From Dromiciops gliroides (lineage: Eukaryota > Chordata > Mammalia > Microbiotheria > Microbiotheriidae), in NCBI RefSeq assembly GCF_019393635.1, contig NC_057861.1:56123532-56187531 (forward strand): a stretch of DNA of 64,000 nt. The letters are read 5' to 3'. Position numbers and translations under genes: made by a program. This document shows positions 1 to 10,930 of this stretch, one piece after another (position 1 is the stretch's first letter; the number at the start of each line of letters is the position of its first letter). Below the pieces are notes generated by a model. It was not told the origin of the DNA and ran no database searches. It saw only the letters and a program-made list of their open reading frames with translations.

Positions 1-266
1 GTGGTTGTTGCTTTAGTCCTTTTTCAGTCCTGTCTGAGTCATTTCCAACTCTCGGTGACCGAATTGGGGGGTTTCTTGGCAAGGATACTTGAGTGGTTTG
101 CCATTTCCTTCTGCAGCTCATTTTACAGATGAGGAAACTGAGGCAAACAGAGTTAAGTGACTTGCCCAGGGTCACAGAGCTAGTAAGTACCTGAGGCAGA
201 ATTTGAATTCAGGTCTTCCTGACTCCAGGCCCCAAATTCTATCCACTGTGCAATCTAGCTGCCTCT
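1..266 (-). repeat. Composite CORE-SINE, cut by window edge
   Basis: In minus orientation it has a tRNA-like head (ending in the complement of GCAGCTAG), a MIR-type core (complement of ACTTGCCCAGGGTCACA) and a long 3' part containing TTTTACAGATGAGGAAACTGA. This longer class (Mar4/MON-like) recurs at 10165, 17180, 19567 and 53341. The family name is an inference. Confidence 0.75.
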
Positions 267-350
267 CATTGTGACTGGACCCCAAGTATTAAAACTTTAG
301 GCCGGGACCTCAACTGGACCAGCTCAGATAAGTAAAGGGAGAGATGAATG

Positions 351-513
351 GTTTTTTTTTGGGGGGGGTTGTTTTTTTTTTTTTGCAGGGCAATGGGGTT
401 TAAGTGACTTGCCCAGGGTCACACAGCTAGTAAGTGTCTGAGGCTGGGTTTGAACTCAGGTCCTCCTGAATTCAAGGCTAGTGCCTTATCCATTACGCCA
501 CCTAGCTGCCCCC
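351..513 (-). repeat. Mar1/WSINE-like CORE-SINE
   Basis: Full-length young SINE in minus orientation, with its poly(A) seen as T-runs at the left and GCTGCCCC at the right end. Near-perfect target duplication GGGAGAGATGAATG / GGGAGAGGGGAATG at 337-350 and 514-527. Confidence 0.9.
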
Positions 514-779
514 GGGAGAGGGGAATGTTAAGGTCATCCACTTCTCCCATCACCAGGGCTGGCCACAAGGAGATGCATTTTTTCCAACCACAGCATCTTA
601 TGAAAGTGTCCACCAAGGTGTGGAAAGGTTACTATCCTGAAGGGAATTGTCCACATTGATGAAATCGTGGCTCTTTGGAGATACTGAAGGGATGAATGAA
701 TATACTCTCTCCTTCTAAGTGCTAAGCATATAGTGGACGCCCAATCAATACTGGTTGATGGGATGATTAATAATAGGCA

Positions 780-1005
780 CAGGAATACATTTCCATGGTG
801 TGCTATGGTTACAAAGCACTTTACATCCATTATCTCCTCTGATCCTTAAACACTCCTGGAAGGGATGCAAAGCAAGGACTATTATGTCTGTTTTACAGAA
901 GAGGAAATTGAGAAGCTAAGAGGGGAAATGACCTGCTCATGGTCCCCCAAGAAAGTGGTAGGGCCCAACCAGAACTAAGGTCTCTGGAGTCTAATGTCCT
1001 GACTG
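780..1005 (-). repeat. MIR-related SINE (old)
   Basis: Degenerate MIR-type sequence in minus orientation. The tract TTTTACAGAAGAGGAAATTGAG is followed by a diverged core and tRNA-related end. Confidence 0.6.
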
Positions 1006-1194
1006 CTGTTTCACAACTGAAGTTAGTGCCCAAATGCGATAATTTCGGGTGCCTATTAACATCTATTGTCTTGCTCCTTTTAGTTGCTGTCCAGGGTTGG
1101 TGGGGGGTTTTTCCTTTAACTTCTGATTGTCCTGTTTTATTTTTAATATTTCATTTTATAAGATGCTTCCATTCTATTTTGAAAATAAACAAGG

Positions 1195-1349
1195 TTGGGG
1201 GCAGCTAGGTGATGCAGTAGATAAAGCACCAGCCCTGGATTCAGGAGGACCTGAGTTCAGATCTAACCTCAGACACTTGACACTTACTAGCTGTGGGACC
1301 CTGGGCAAGTCACTTAACCCTCACTGCACCACAAAAAAATAAATAAATA
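1195..1349 (+). repeat. Mar1/WSINE-like CORE-SINE
   Basis: Plus-strand SINE with an A-rich tail, flanked by an exact 13-bp target duplication AAAATAAACAAGG at 1182-1194 and 1350-1362. Confidence 0.95.
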
Positions 1350-1439
1350 AAAATAAACAAGGCATAAATCTTATATGCCTCAGTTATTCAAGGATCTATA
1401 CTAAATTCTGAATAAATAATAATAATAACTCACAAGAGG

Positions 1440-1655
1440 CAGTGTGATATAGCAAAGATCACAGCATCACAAATTTTAATTTGGAAAGGATCTTAGAGGC
1501 CATCTCATCCAACCCCCTCATTTTACAGAGGAAATCCAGAGGGATTAAGCGATTTACCCAAAATCATATAGAAAATAGGCAATAGAGGTGGGATTAGAAC
1601 TCGGATCCTCTAAGTACAAAGTCAGTGATCATTTGACTGTAGCACACTGCCTCCA
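1440..1655 (-). repeat. MIR-related SINE (old)
   Basis: Contains GGATCTTAGAGGCCATCTCA and TTTTACAGAGGAAA followed by a decayed core, the usual minus-strand MIR arrangement. Confidence 0.6.
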
Positions 1656-1859
1656 AAGGCTAGTTTTGGAGTCAAGAAGATGTGGATTCAAGTCCTACCT
1701 GAGACACATACTATGCTATGCAACCAGGGGCAAGTCATTGAATCTACTTCTCCTTTGCCCTAGACAACTCTCTAAGACTGAGTTACAGACCAGCTGCTGA
1801 TCTGCTTGGAAGGAAGTGTCCCCATCAGGACACCCCCACACCCCCATCCATGAAATGAC

Positions 1860-2145
1860 CTGTGTTTCCACTCTACCACATCAGCTTATTTCTCAAATGT
1901 GGAAACTGAGGTTCAGACAAAAATAGTCATAATAACTCATATTTCTGCGTTCTTTATGTTCCAAAATGATTGATATGCATTCTTTAATTCAACCGAAGGG
2001 AGTGCAGGTATTGGTTTTTGCATTTTACAAGGTGGGGACTGAGACTCAGAGACGTCAAGTGATTTGCCCAAGGTCACACAGCTTGCAAATGGCAGGGACA
2101 GGATTTGAACACACAGATTTCCATTCCCTAGGTCTCCTGCTGCCT
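1860..2145 (-). repeat. MIR-related SINE (old)
   Basis: TTTTACAAGGTGGGGACTGAG followed by TTGCCCAAGGTCACACAG and GATTTGAAC: the MIR core on the minus strand, longer than usual and possibly two overlapping copies. Confidence 0.6.
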
Positions 2146-2639
2146 TCTCCGTACCAGGCAGGAAAGTTGGGTGCTCCAGTCCTGGCGCAGGGTGCAGAGC
2201 CGGGGTGGGGGAAGGGAGGAGGGAAGGCAAGGGGCCCTTCCTCCTTGACGCCTGCCGGCTCAGAAACCAAAAGTCTTCTGATCTCAAACTTTCTATTAAT
2301 CCCTTTTAACACCATAATAGCAGGAACGAACAGCATCTCACATCTTCAAAGTCCGTTAGCAAACAGTCACTAACATGGCCCGGCCCCAGCTCGAGATGAG
2401 ACACCGTTAATTATAACCAGTTAATTAAAAAGCCAACCATATTACCGGGGGGGAGGTGGAGGGAGGTGGGGAGGGAGGGGGTTCACCAGCAAATCTCTCA
2501 CACACAAAAAAAGAAAAATCAAATGATTCGTTAACCTAATGCCTTGCAATGCTCTTGGTGGACAAATTTAAATGAACCCTAGGAATTGGTAACAAGATTG
2601 AAAACCTTCCCCAGACCTAGCTAAAAGAATGGGGCAGGG

Positions 2640-2860
2640 CACAGGGAAATAGAATGACACAATGTCAGAATCACAAAAGGACTTGGAAGATTTTCACCAG
2701 GGTCAAAGAGAAGACTTGGTCAAGGTCACACACTTAGCAAATGACTCCAAATCCCACGTGTTTTCTGCTCTTTTTAAAAATTTGTCAAATGTGGAAACTG
2801 AGGCTCAGGGAAATTGTGACTTTCCCAAGGTGGCAAAACTTGAAAATAAGAAGTCCCTTC
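2640..2860 (-). repeat. MIR-related SINE fragments
   Basis: Two weak MIR core traces (TTGGTCAAGGTCACACA and GTGGAAACTGAGGCTCAG), consistent with one old interrupted copy or two overlapping copies. Confidence 0.45.
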
Positions 2861-3384
2861 AAGCATCTGAAGGGTTGCCATGGGGATGCCAAGGAAGGAT
2901 TTGACTGATTTACAGACCCATGAGCAAATGGAAATGACTCAAGTGGGCTCTATGGGAGGAGGAGAAATGTGCTAGCCATTGGTTATCCTGACGTGGAAGG
3001 GATGGCCATGGGAGTTAGTGAGTTACCTTCTGCTATGGGTCTCCAGACAAAGGCTGGATGGGCTATGGGCTTGGAAGGGGGATTCTTGCTCAGGAATGGT
3101 TGGACTAGGTGGCCTCCAAGGGTCCTTCCAGCTCTGAAATTCTGCAGCAATTTCTACTCCAGAATGAAGTATCAGGGAGGGGTTTTTTTTAATGGAGAAC
3201 CAAGATGGGGACAGGAAGGGGGGAGAAGAGAAATGTCTAGCAGCCAGAAGCCCCGGCTGGAGGGGACAGGCTACCAGGACTGTCCAGTGGATAAAGATGT
3301 GACCCAACCCTAGGAGAGAGATAACTTGGTGACAGGAAATTCGGTAGGTGAGTAGGATGACCCAAGGGCAGCAACTGACCCACA

Positions 3385-3575
3385 AGGTCCAGTGGAAAGA
3401 CCATTGACTCTAGAGTCGTGGGACCTGGGTTCAAATCTAGCCTCATGCTTATTGCCTATGCGACCTTGGGACAAATTAAATTCCCTGGGCCTCAGTTTCC
3501 CTCTCTGTAAAATAAGGGAGTAGGATGACATGGTCTCTGAGGCTCATTCTGGCTCTAGATTCATGATGTAGGGAT
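3385..3575 (+). repeat. MIR-related SINE
   Basis: Plus-strand MIR: GGGTTCAAATCTAGCCTC (B-box region), a core with GACCTTGGGACAA, and CTCAGTTTCCCTCTCTGTAA. Confidence 0.75.
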
Positions 3576-3764
3576 AATGTGATGTGGGCTAGTTGAGGCC
3601 AGTGAACTGCAAAGATTCCTCCCAGGGTAGAAGTACACCTTTTGGGGAAGCAAAGGCCTGGTAATCCAGTATTCCTTATGGCTCTGCCCTAGAACATAGA
3701 ACATCCAAACTGGAAGGGCCTTTCAAGAACAGGGAACAACCGAATGTCAGAGATGGGCTGCCCA

Positions 3765-3950
3765 TGCAGTGGAATGAATGCTGGATTTGCTGAGGCCCTG
3801 GATTCAGATTCTGACTCTGCTGTTTATCATCTACGTGGCCTTGGGCGAATCACTTAGCCTCTCTAGGCTTCAAGTTGTCATGAGTAAAATGAGTGGGTCA
3901 GGCTATTAGACCTCTAGGGTCCCTTCCAAGTTTAATCTATGATCCTCAAT
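3765..3950 (+). repeat. MIR-related SINE
   Basis: Plus-strand MIR with GGCCTTGGGCGAATCACTTA core and a decayed 3' segment ending in GGTCCCTTCCAAG. Confidence 0.7.
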
Positions 3951-4445
3951 TCAAGTTTTCCCTTAACAAAGGCCTTCTAGCACATCTATGATTGGCCCGT
4001 AGTTCTACCAGGAGCAGAGATTAGAGGTCATTAGAGGTCCCCATACAGAGCTTCCAAGACCAGAATCTGGTGGGTAGCAGAGGTCAGACCTGACAAACCT
4101 AAGAGAGTGAAGGGGATACTGCACTGGTTAAACAAAGGTCACCAAAGTGGCAGGAGGCCCAGTCCACCCCAGCCTAGATCCCAAGTGCCATGCCCAAAGC
4201 AGTGATGGTAGATCTCTACAGTGCTCAGGCTGAAATGTCCACATGGCTTCTGGCTACAATTATTGCAGGAAGATCAGTATTGACATGGTTCAGTTCTTCT
4301 GATGTGCCAATCCACTGGCTATCAAACAGCTCATATTGGGTCCCAATGATTAACTGAATGTTTAGAAATGGTCCCAAAACCATGTAATCCGTAGTACCTT
4401 CTCCCCATCTTCTGTTACTCTTTTGTTTTTTGTTCTTCATTTTTG

Positions 4446-4614
4446 TTTTTGTTTTTTATTTTATTTATTTATTTTTTTAGTGAGGCAATTGGGGTTAAGT
4501 GACTTGCCCAGGGTCACACAGTTAGTAAGTGTTAAGTGTCTGAGTCTGGATTTGAACTCAGGTCCTCCTGACTCCAGGGCCGGTGCTCTACCCACTGCAC
4601 CACCTAGCTGCCCC
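4446..4614 (-). repeat. Mar1/WSINE-like CORE-SINE, subfamily A
   Basis: Minus-strand copy with AGTGAGGCAATTGGGG at its 3' end, the diagnostic of the first subfamily. Target duplication TGTTCTTC[A/G]TTTTTG at 4431-4445 and 4615-4629. Confidence 0.93.
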
Positions 4615-5426
4615 TGTTCTTCGTTTTTGAAGAAAACCAGTGACATCATGGGTGATGCCTTGACTTGCCTGGGAACTGGATTTATTGAGACAGAGTTGCC
4701 TCACTTTCTCTTCCTGAGTCATCCAAGTCCAGTGGTAAGACAAAAGTCAGGATGACTGGGGATGACCTTGAGATCTTCAAGCCCTCCTGACCATTGGAAC
4801 AAATGGTTCTCACCCACCCATTATGCCAGGGGGAGTCTTCATATGCTTGGGGTAGTCATCCCCACCAAGTCACTGATGGATTTGAGGCATCATAGGTTAC
4901 CCTAAACCTGATTTAGCCCGTCTACTGAGATGATTTACGAGGGTGTGGCAGCTCCACACGCTACAGTTTCTTGGAGCCACAAGTGAGAGTTGGGTGATTG
5001 GTTGGACACCAAAGGACGAGCAGCCCGGAAAAGGGCTCAGCAATCCTCACCCAAAGATGCTGGTCCTCCCTGAGCACCCCCTACTTTTTCACTGTCACTG
5101 AGAAAGCCAAAGGAGGCCCAACAGGACTGAAGGCCACTTTGCGTGTCATTGCTTCAGGTATGGATTGGGAGATGGGGTCAGGAAGATTCCCCAGTGAACC
5201 AGATGAGTTTACAGGTCAGTATTTCCCTTCAGTATCTGGGGTCCCACACACACCACACTCACTGGTGCACTGTGTTTACCAAGTATGGGAGAGCCCAACT
5301 GAATTTTTGGTCTGAAGGCTAACATTAGGGAGCCCAGGATCTCCTCTGTGCCACATGAAGCATGAACTTAGGACTTTTGTGAAAGGTTTCCTTTCTATCA
5401 CATAGAAACTTGCACCTCTGTTACTA

Positions 5427-5630
5427 GGTAGCTGGGTGGTACAGTGGATAGAGTCAGGAAGACCTGAGTTCAGATCTGCCCTTAGACATGTACTACCTGT
5501 GTGACCCAGGACAAGTCACTTAACTTTTCTGCACCTCAGTTTTTTCATCTATAAAATGGAAAAGTTGTGAGGACAGAATGAGATAACATTTGTAAAGTGC
5601 TATAGAAATGCTAGCTATTATTGGTATTAC
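5427..5630 (+). repeat. CORE-SINE, long 3' form
   Basis: Starts AGGTAGCTGGGTGGTACAG, then GAGTTCAGATC (B box), a MIR-type core GTGTGACCCAGGACAAGTCAC, and a MIR-like tail through GTAAAGTGCTATAGAAATGC. Confidence 0.8.
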
Positions 5631-5965
5631 TGCCTGGTTCTACCCTCTGGCATCAATCGAAACAAGTCTAATCCTTCTACATGAAAATTCTTCAAATATT
5701 TGGAGAGATCAATCATGTTTCCCCTGAGTTGTCTCTTTTCCAAGCTAAACATCCCGGATTCTTTCAACTAATCTTTCACTATCCTAGTTACCCCACCTCT
5801 AGACACACCCAGTTTGTCAATGCCCTTCTTGAAATGTGAGGCACATAACTACACAGTTAAGTCCAAACAGGATTGACCAAGGCTGAGGACTGTAAGACTG
5901 TCATCTGCTTTGTTCCAGGAACTACACTTCCCTGATTGCAGCCCAAAACTGAGTTCAAAGACAAG

Positions 5966-6093
5966 ACCTCATTTCTTCCTTTCTTTTTCTTTCTTTTCTT
6001 TTTCTTTCTTTCTTCCTTTCTTCTTTCTTTCCTTCCTTCCTTTTTTTTCTCTTTCTTTTTTCCTTCCTTCCTTCCCTCCTTCTTTTTTTTCAG
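5966..6093. repeat. Polypyrimidine microsatellite (TTTC/TTCC)n
   Basis: About 120 bp of almost pure C/T, leading into the SINE at 6080. It looks like an expanded poly(A) tail of that minus-strand SINE. Confidence 0.9.
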
Positions 6094-6220
6094 GGCAATG
6101 AGGGTTAAGTGACTTGTCCAGGGTCACACAGCTAGTGTCAAGTGTCTGAGGTCAGATTTGAACTCAGGTCCTCCTGAATCCAGGACCGGTGCTTTATCCA
6201 CTGCACCACCTAGCTTCCCC
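6080..6220 (-). repeat. Mar1/WSINE-like CORE-SINE
   Basis: Minus-strand copy with CAGGGCAATGAGGGTTAAG at its 3' end and a short deletion in the core (the AGTAAG segment is missing). Inserted in the CR1/L3 LINE. Confidence 0.9.
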
Positions 6221-6505
6221 TGGCATTGATTTCTTGAACCCAAGTGTGGGAATTTACATTTATCCTTACTAAAATGTAAGTTGTTAGCTTCTGCCCACCA
6301 TTCTGGCCTGTTGAAATCTTTTAGGATCCTGACTGCCAGCCATGTTAACTGTGCTTTTTTCCATCCACAAATCTGAAAAATATGCCTTCATTTAAGTCAC
6401 TAAGAAAAATATTGAACACAGATCCTAAGGTTCCCTAGGGCATTCCACTGGAGACTTCCTTCCAGGCTGACATCAATCACTATACTTTGGGTCTAGTTCC
6501 ATCAG

Positions 6506-6670
6506 ATTTTTTGTTTTGTTTTGTTTTGTTTTTTGGTGAGGCAATTGGGGTTAAGTGACTTGCCCAGGGTCACACAGGCAGTAAGTACCAAGCTTCTGAG
6601 GTCGGATTTGAACTCAGGTCCTCCTGAATCCAGGGTCGGTGCTCTATCCACTGCGCCACCTAGCTGTCCC
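6506..6670 (-). repeat. Mar1/WSINE-like CORE-SINE
   Basis: Minus-strand copy with a (TTTTG)n tail. Exact target duplication AGTTCCATCAG at 6495-6505 and 6671-6681; the CR1/L3 sequence continues on both sides. Confidence 0.95.
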
Positions 6671-6944
6671 AGTTCCATCAGTTCTGAATGTGCCTGACTA
6701 ACCTAATACGACTAGCCTACATCTCTTCATTTTATCTTCAAGGATTATGTGAGAGACTTTGTCAGATGCCTTGTTGAAATACAGCAATATTATGTTCACA
6801 GCATTCCCCTGATCTATCTTTCTAGCAAACCTGGCCAAAACATAAATGGAAGCAATCTGCCTTTTGATGAACCCATGCTGGCTTTTACTGATCACCCCCT
6901 TTTCCAAGTGTTCATCAACTATCTCCTTAATAATAAATGCATTT

Positions 6945-7106
6945 TGGGGGCAGCTAGGTGGCGCAGTGGATGGAGCACCGACCCTGGATTCAGGAAGACC
7001 TGAGTTCAAACCCGACCTCAGACGCTTGGCACTTACTGCCTGTGTGACCCTGGGCAAGTCACTTAACCCCAATTGCCTCACCAAAAAACAAAACAAAACA
7101 AAACAA
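6945..7106 (+). repeat. Mar1/WSINE-like CORE-SINE (first of a serial pair)
   Basis: Plus-strand copy ending in (AAAAC)n. Its target copy lies at about 6930-6944, the second at 7107-7121. Adjacent to the next SINE through that shared target. Confidence 0.93.
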
Positions 7107-7120
7107 ATAATGAATGCATT

Positions 7121-7261
7121 TGGGGCAGCTAGGTAGTGCAGTGAATGGAGCACCAGCCCTGGAGTCAGGAGATCCGGCCTCAGACACTTGACATTTACTG
7201 GCTGTGTGACCCTGGGCAAGTCACTTGACCCCAATTGCCTCACCAAAAAAAAAATAATAAT
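7121..7261 (+). repeat. Mar1/WSINE-like CORE-SINE (second of a serial pair)
   Basis: Plus-strand copy with about 15 bp missing just downstream of the tRNA-like head. It is flanked by two copies of AAATAATGAATGCATT (7105-7120 and 7262-7277), the same target already duplicated by the preceding SINE. Confidence 0.93.
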
Positions 7262-7871
7262 AAATAATGAATGCATTCTAGAATTTTGCTTAGAATTAAA
7301 GTCAAGCTGACCAGTCTAAACTCTGAAAACTCTATCCTCTTCCTTTTTGGAAAAAAATAGAACAATATTTTGCCTTCTATCTTTTGGTGCTTCTGCTCTC
7401 CATGATTTTTGGAGCATTGATGGTATCTCAGCAATCACAATCTTTCTGTACGGTGAAATGGAGGCTTGAATTCATTGAGTACCATTAGGTCGCCTCCTAC
7501 CATTTCCCCACTTCTCGGGATTCTACTCCCTGCTATTTAATTTTGTTCTATGTTTCCCAGCCTGAAGATCATTCTCCTAGGCAGGGAAAACAGAAGCAAA
7601 ATAAGAGTTATTTTCCCCTCTTGGCAACAATCCCATCCTGTCCTTGAATTTCCGCTTGCCCCCAACTTAGCTGTAAAAATCCCACTCTGTGTGTTGTTCT
7701 TAGCTTTCCTCACTGGCCTCCTGCTCCGTTCTTTTCAGCTATATGGCACCTGTTGGTAGTCATCCTTCATTTCCCATATTTCTTTCTATTCATATGGTTC
7801 TTTTTTAACCTATCAGGTGATGAGGTCCCTGTGTAACCACATGGATCTCTTTAGCCAGTTTCCCATTTTCT

Positions 7872-8014
7872 TTCTTTTGGGGGGGGGGGCAGGGCAGGGC
7901 AATGAGGGTTAAGTGACTTGTCCAGGGTCACACAGCTAGTAAGTGTCAAGCATCTGAGGCCGGATTTGAACTCAGGTCCTCCTGACTCCAGGGTCAGTGC
8001 CACCTAGCTGCCCC
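7872..8014 (-). repeat. Mar1/WSINE-like CORE-SINE
   Basis: Minus-strand copy beginning with an 11-12 base G-run. Target duplication AGTTTCCCATTTTCT at 7857-7871 and about 8016-8030. Part of the A-box side is deleted. Confidence 0.92.
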
Positions 8015-8219
8015 AAGTTTCCCATTTTCTAAATCAGAATCATTCACAGATAAATTGTCATGATTATATTCACCGAATCACAGAATTTCTGAGTAGGAAG
8101 GCAGCTAAGAGACTGCCCTGTAGTCAAACCCAGAGCTGAAAAAAAGGGCCCTGGATAACACAGTTGACAAGTGGTCATGCAGCCTTTGCTTATAGACCCT
8201 TCTCTAGGCATTGCATCTC

Positions 8220-8375
8220 TTTTTTTTTTTTTTTTTTTTTGCGGGGCAATGAGGGTTAAGTGACTTGCCCAGGATCACACAGCTAGTAAGTGTCAAGTGT
8301 CTGAGGCCGGATTTGAACTCAGGTACTCCTGAATCCAAGGCCAATGCTTTATCCACTGCGCCACCTAGCTGCCCC
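8220..8375 (-). repeat. Mar1/WSINE-like CORE-SINE, subfamily B
   Basis: Minus-strand copy with a T20 tract (poly(A) tail). Exact 15-bp target duplication TAGGCATTGCATCTC at 8205-8219 and 8376-8390. Confidence 0.96.
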
Positions 8376-8734
8376 TAGGCATTGCATCTCACTTGCCTCT
8401 TTGTAGCTTTCATCCACTGCTCCTAATTCTACCTTCTGAAAATAAGAAGTCTAATCCCTCTTCCATGGGATGGCTTTTCAAATATGTGAAGACACCGGGC
8501 ATGTCTCCCCCATACACACCCAAGCGTTCTCTTCAAGCTAAACAATCCATTCTTTCAATCATTGCACATGTGGCATGAACTTGAAGCACTTCACCTTCCT
8601 GGCCAACCTCCCCTGGAGGCTCTCCTGCTTTATCAATGTTCTTCCCAAAATTAGGATTCAGAACTGAACACATACCCCAGGTATTGTCTGGTGAGAGCAG
8701 AGTAAGACCATCACCTCCTCATTCCTGGATGCTA

Positions 8735-8975
8735 TACAGAGCAGGGAACTAAGTGCTGATTAAGCTATGTGCTAAGTGCTTTACAAATATTTCACTAGAC
8801 CCTCACAATAACCCTGTTATGAAGATGTTGTTATCTCTACTTTATAATTGAGGAAACTGAGACAGACAGAGGTTAAGTGATTTGTCCGGAGTTACCTAGC
8901 TAGCGTTGGAAGCAGGATGTGAAATCAGGTTTTCCTAAATACAAGCCTACTACGTAACCTACACTTTGCTTCTCT
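8735..8975 (-). repeat. MIR-related SINE
   Basis: TGCTAAGTGCTTTACAAATAT, then AATTGAGGAAACTGAGAC and a decayed core GGTTAAGTGATTTGTC. It interrupts the CR1/L3 LINE between GGATGCTATACAG and TCTCTTAATGCAGGA. Confidence 0.75.
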
Positions 8976-9334
8976 TAATGCAGGATAAGATAGAATTCAC
9001 TTTCTTGGGCATTGTTGACTCATATTGAGTTTTCTGTCTACTTAATAAATGTTTGTTGAATTGGATTAACTAAAACTTCCAGATCTGTTTCAATCAAATT
9101 GCTCTCTAGCCAGACATCCCCTCCCCCCCCCCTGCCTTGAACTTGGGAAGTTGATTTTTTGAACCCGTATGAGATTTGACATTGATCCCTACTAAATTTC
9201 AACTTATTAGATTTCTCATGTTCTAGCCTGTCAGGATCTTTGTGAACCCTGATCCTGTCATGAAGTGTGCTAGCTATCACTCCCATCTTTCTGGTACCTG
9301 CAAATTTGATAAATCTGCCATGTCTACCTTTACC

Positions 9335-10930
9335 CAAGTCACTGTATTAGTACTCATCCTTGAGCTTTCTGAAGTTTTTGACACTGTTAACCACCCCCTC
9401 CTTCTGGATATGCTCACCTTGTTTCCTGCTTCTCAGTCTCCTCTAGATAATCATCATCCATCCTCCACCCACTAAGTGGAGATTTATCCCAATGCACTAT
9501 CCTAGACACTCTCCACTTTTTCTCTTGGTGCTTTCAATAGGTCTGATGAATTCAACTATCATCTCTATATAGATGACTCCCAGATCGATCAATAGATTGA
9601 TTGACAGATGATAAAAATAGATCTATAACCATAAATCTACCTCTTCATTCTCTATAGATCTCTCTGGTTTCTACTGAGGATATTCTACCTCACTACATCT
9701 GTAAAGAATAAAGAGATGTAGAGCTATATACAAGCCTAGCCTCTCGTGAACTGTCCAGTCCTGAATCACCACTGCCTCACCAATATCTGTTAGGCATCTC
9801 AAACTCAACTTGTTCAATAATAAAACTTGTCTTTCTTCCTAGACTCACCCTCTGCCTAATTTCACTATTTATATTGAGGCAACTACCATCTTTCTAGGAA
9901 AGAGAGAACAAGCATTTCTTAAAAGCATTAATTAAATTAATGTGCCAGGCTCTGTGGGAAGTACTTTACAAATATTTTCATTTGATTCTAGTCACTGAGG
10001 TTCACAGTGAGACTCATCACTGACTCCTCATTTTCTCTTATCCCCCTGCTCCCCCACATCTAATCAGTTGATTCTCCACATCTCTCCTATCTATCCTCTT
10101 CTCTGACCATAACCAATCACCACTCTAGATCAGGTTCCTCCCTCCCTCTTGCCTAGACTGTTGAAGAGCAACTAGGTGGTACAGTGGATAGAGTACAGGG
10201 CCTGGAGACAGGAAGATCTGAGTTCAAATGCAGCCTCAGGTACTTACTAGCTATGTGATCCTGAGCAAGTCACTTAACCCTATCTGCCTCAGTTTCCTGA
10301 GTTATAAAATGAGCTGAAGAAAATGGCAAACCATTAGTTATCTTTGCAAAAAAAGGGGGGGGTCACAAAGAGTCAGAAATGACCGAATAACAAGACTTTT
10401 GAAACCCCATCCCAATTGGTCTCCTCGCCTCTAGTCTCTCCCCTTCTCCAACCCATTCTTTACAGTTGCCAAAATGATCTTCCTGCAGCATAGTCTGGCC
10501 CACATCACTCTCCCTGCTGAAGAATCTTCAGGGGTTCCGTGTTACCTGGAGAATGAAATGCAAATGACTTTGTTTGGTATTTATGGCTCTTCATAACCTG
10601 GCCTCAGCCTGCCTTTGCACTCTTATCCTATTGTTTCTCCTCCCCTAGTCCACATTCCAAGCAAAGCAGCCCGCCCTACTTGGTGCTCTCAGAACCCAGC
10701 ATTCCATCTCTCATGTCCATGGCTTGGCACAGGCTGTCATTGACACCCAGAATGTTCTCGGGGCTAATCGGCACAGCAGAACTAGCCATCTTCCTTCAAA
10801 ACTCAGCCCAGGCTGCTGGAAATCACTTTGCATTGGCTTTACGTGTATTTTTAGATGTCCTATCACCAAATCGAGGGAGTGTGAGCGCTTTTGTTTTTGT
10901 TCCTGGCACCTCTCACTTTTCTGAGTCTTG
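9335..10930 (+). repeat. L2 LINE, ORF2 end and 3' region
   Basis: Plus-strand L2. A decayed reverse-transcriptase segment reads LSEVFDTVNHPLLLDML (9360-9420), followed by L2-like text such as CTATATAGATGACTCCCAGAT, ACTCAACTTGTTC and GCATAGTCTGGCCCACATCAC. It is interrupted by a SINE at 10165-10391. Non-coding and old. Confidence 0.85.
10165..10391 (+). repeat. Long CORE-SINE (Mar4/MON-like)
   Basis: Plus-strand, starts with AGCAACTAGGTGGTACAG and ends with a G-rich stretch and AGAGTCAGAAATGACCGAATAAC. Probable target duplication AGACTGTTGAA / AGACTTTTGAA. Lies inside the L2. Confidence 0.85.

Larger units (their letters stand above)
5634..8040 (-). repeat. CR1/L3-family LINE, 3' half
   Basis: The minus-strand translation around 6700-6900 keeps a CR1 reverse-transcriptase segment (QHGFIKRQIAS, then a decayed match to the CR1 KAFDTVSHSIL motif). 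5634-5960 resembles the CR1/L3 3' region (CTAAACATCCCGGATTCTTTCAACT). It is frame-broken throughout and no longer coding. Five younger SINEs sit inside it (6080, 6506, 6945, 7121, 7872). The part above 7520 is assigned only by continuity. Old, pre-marsupial by divergence. Confidence 0.75.
8070..9340 (-). repeat. CR1/L3-family LINE, 3' end
   Basis: Second minus-strand CR1/L3 copy. The 3' end begins near ATCACAGAATTTCTGAGTAGG. The body matches the remembered L3/CR1 3' region (TCTTCAAGCTAAACAATCCAT; TCCTGGATGCTATACAG; TTGACTCATATTGAG; GCAAATTTGATAAATCTGCC). It carries a SINE at 8220 and an older MIR at 8735. No open frame survives. Confidence 0.75.

Noticed and set aside
5910-6101. 63-codon plus-strand frame rich in Phe, Ser and Leu
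   Set aside because: Translation of a polypyrimidine microsatellite.
6698-7276. 192-codon minus-strand frame
   Set aside because: Runs through two SINEs and a decayed CR1 segment; not a gene.
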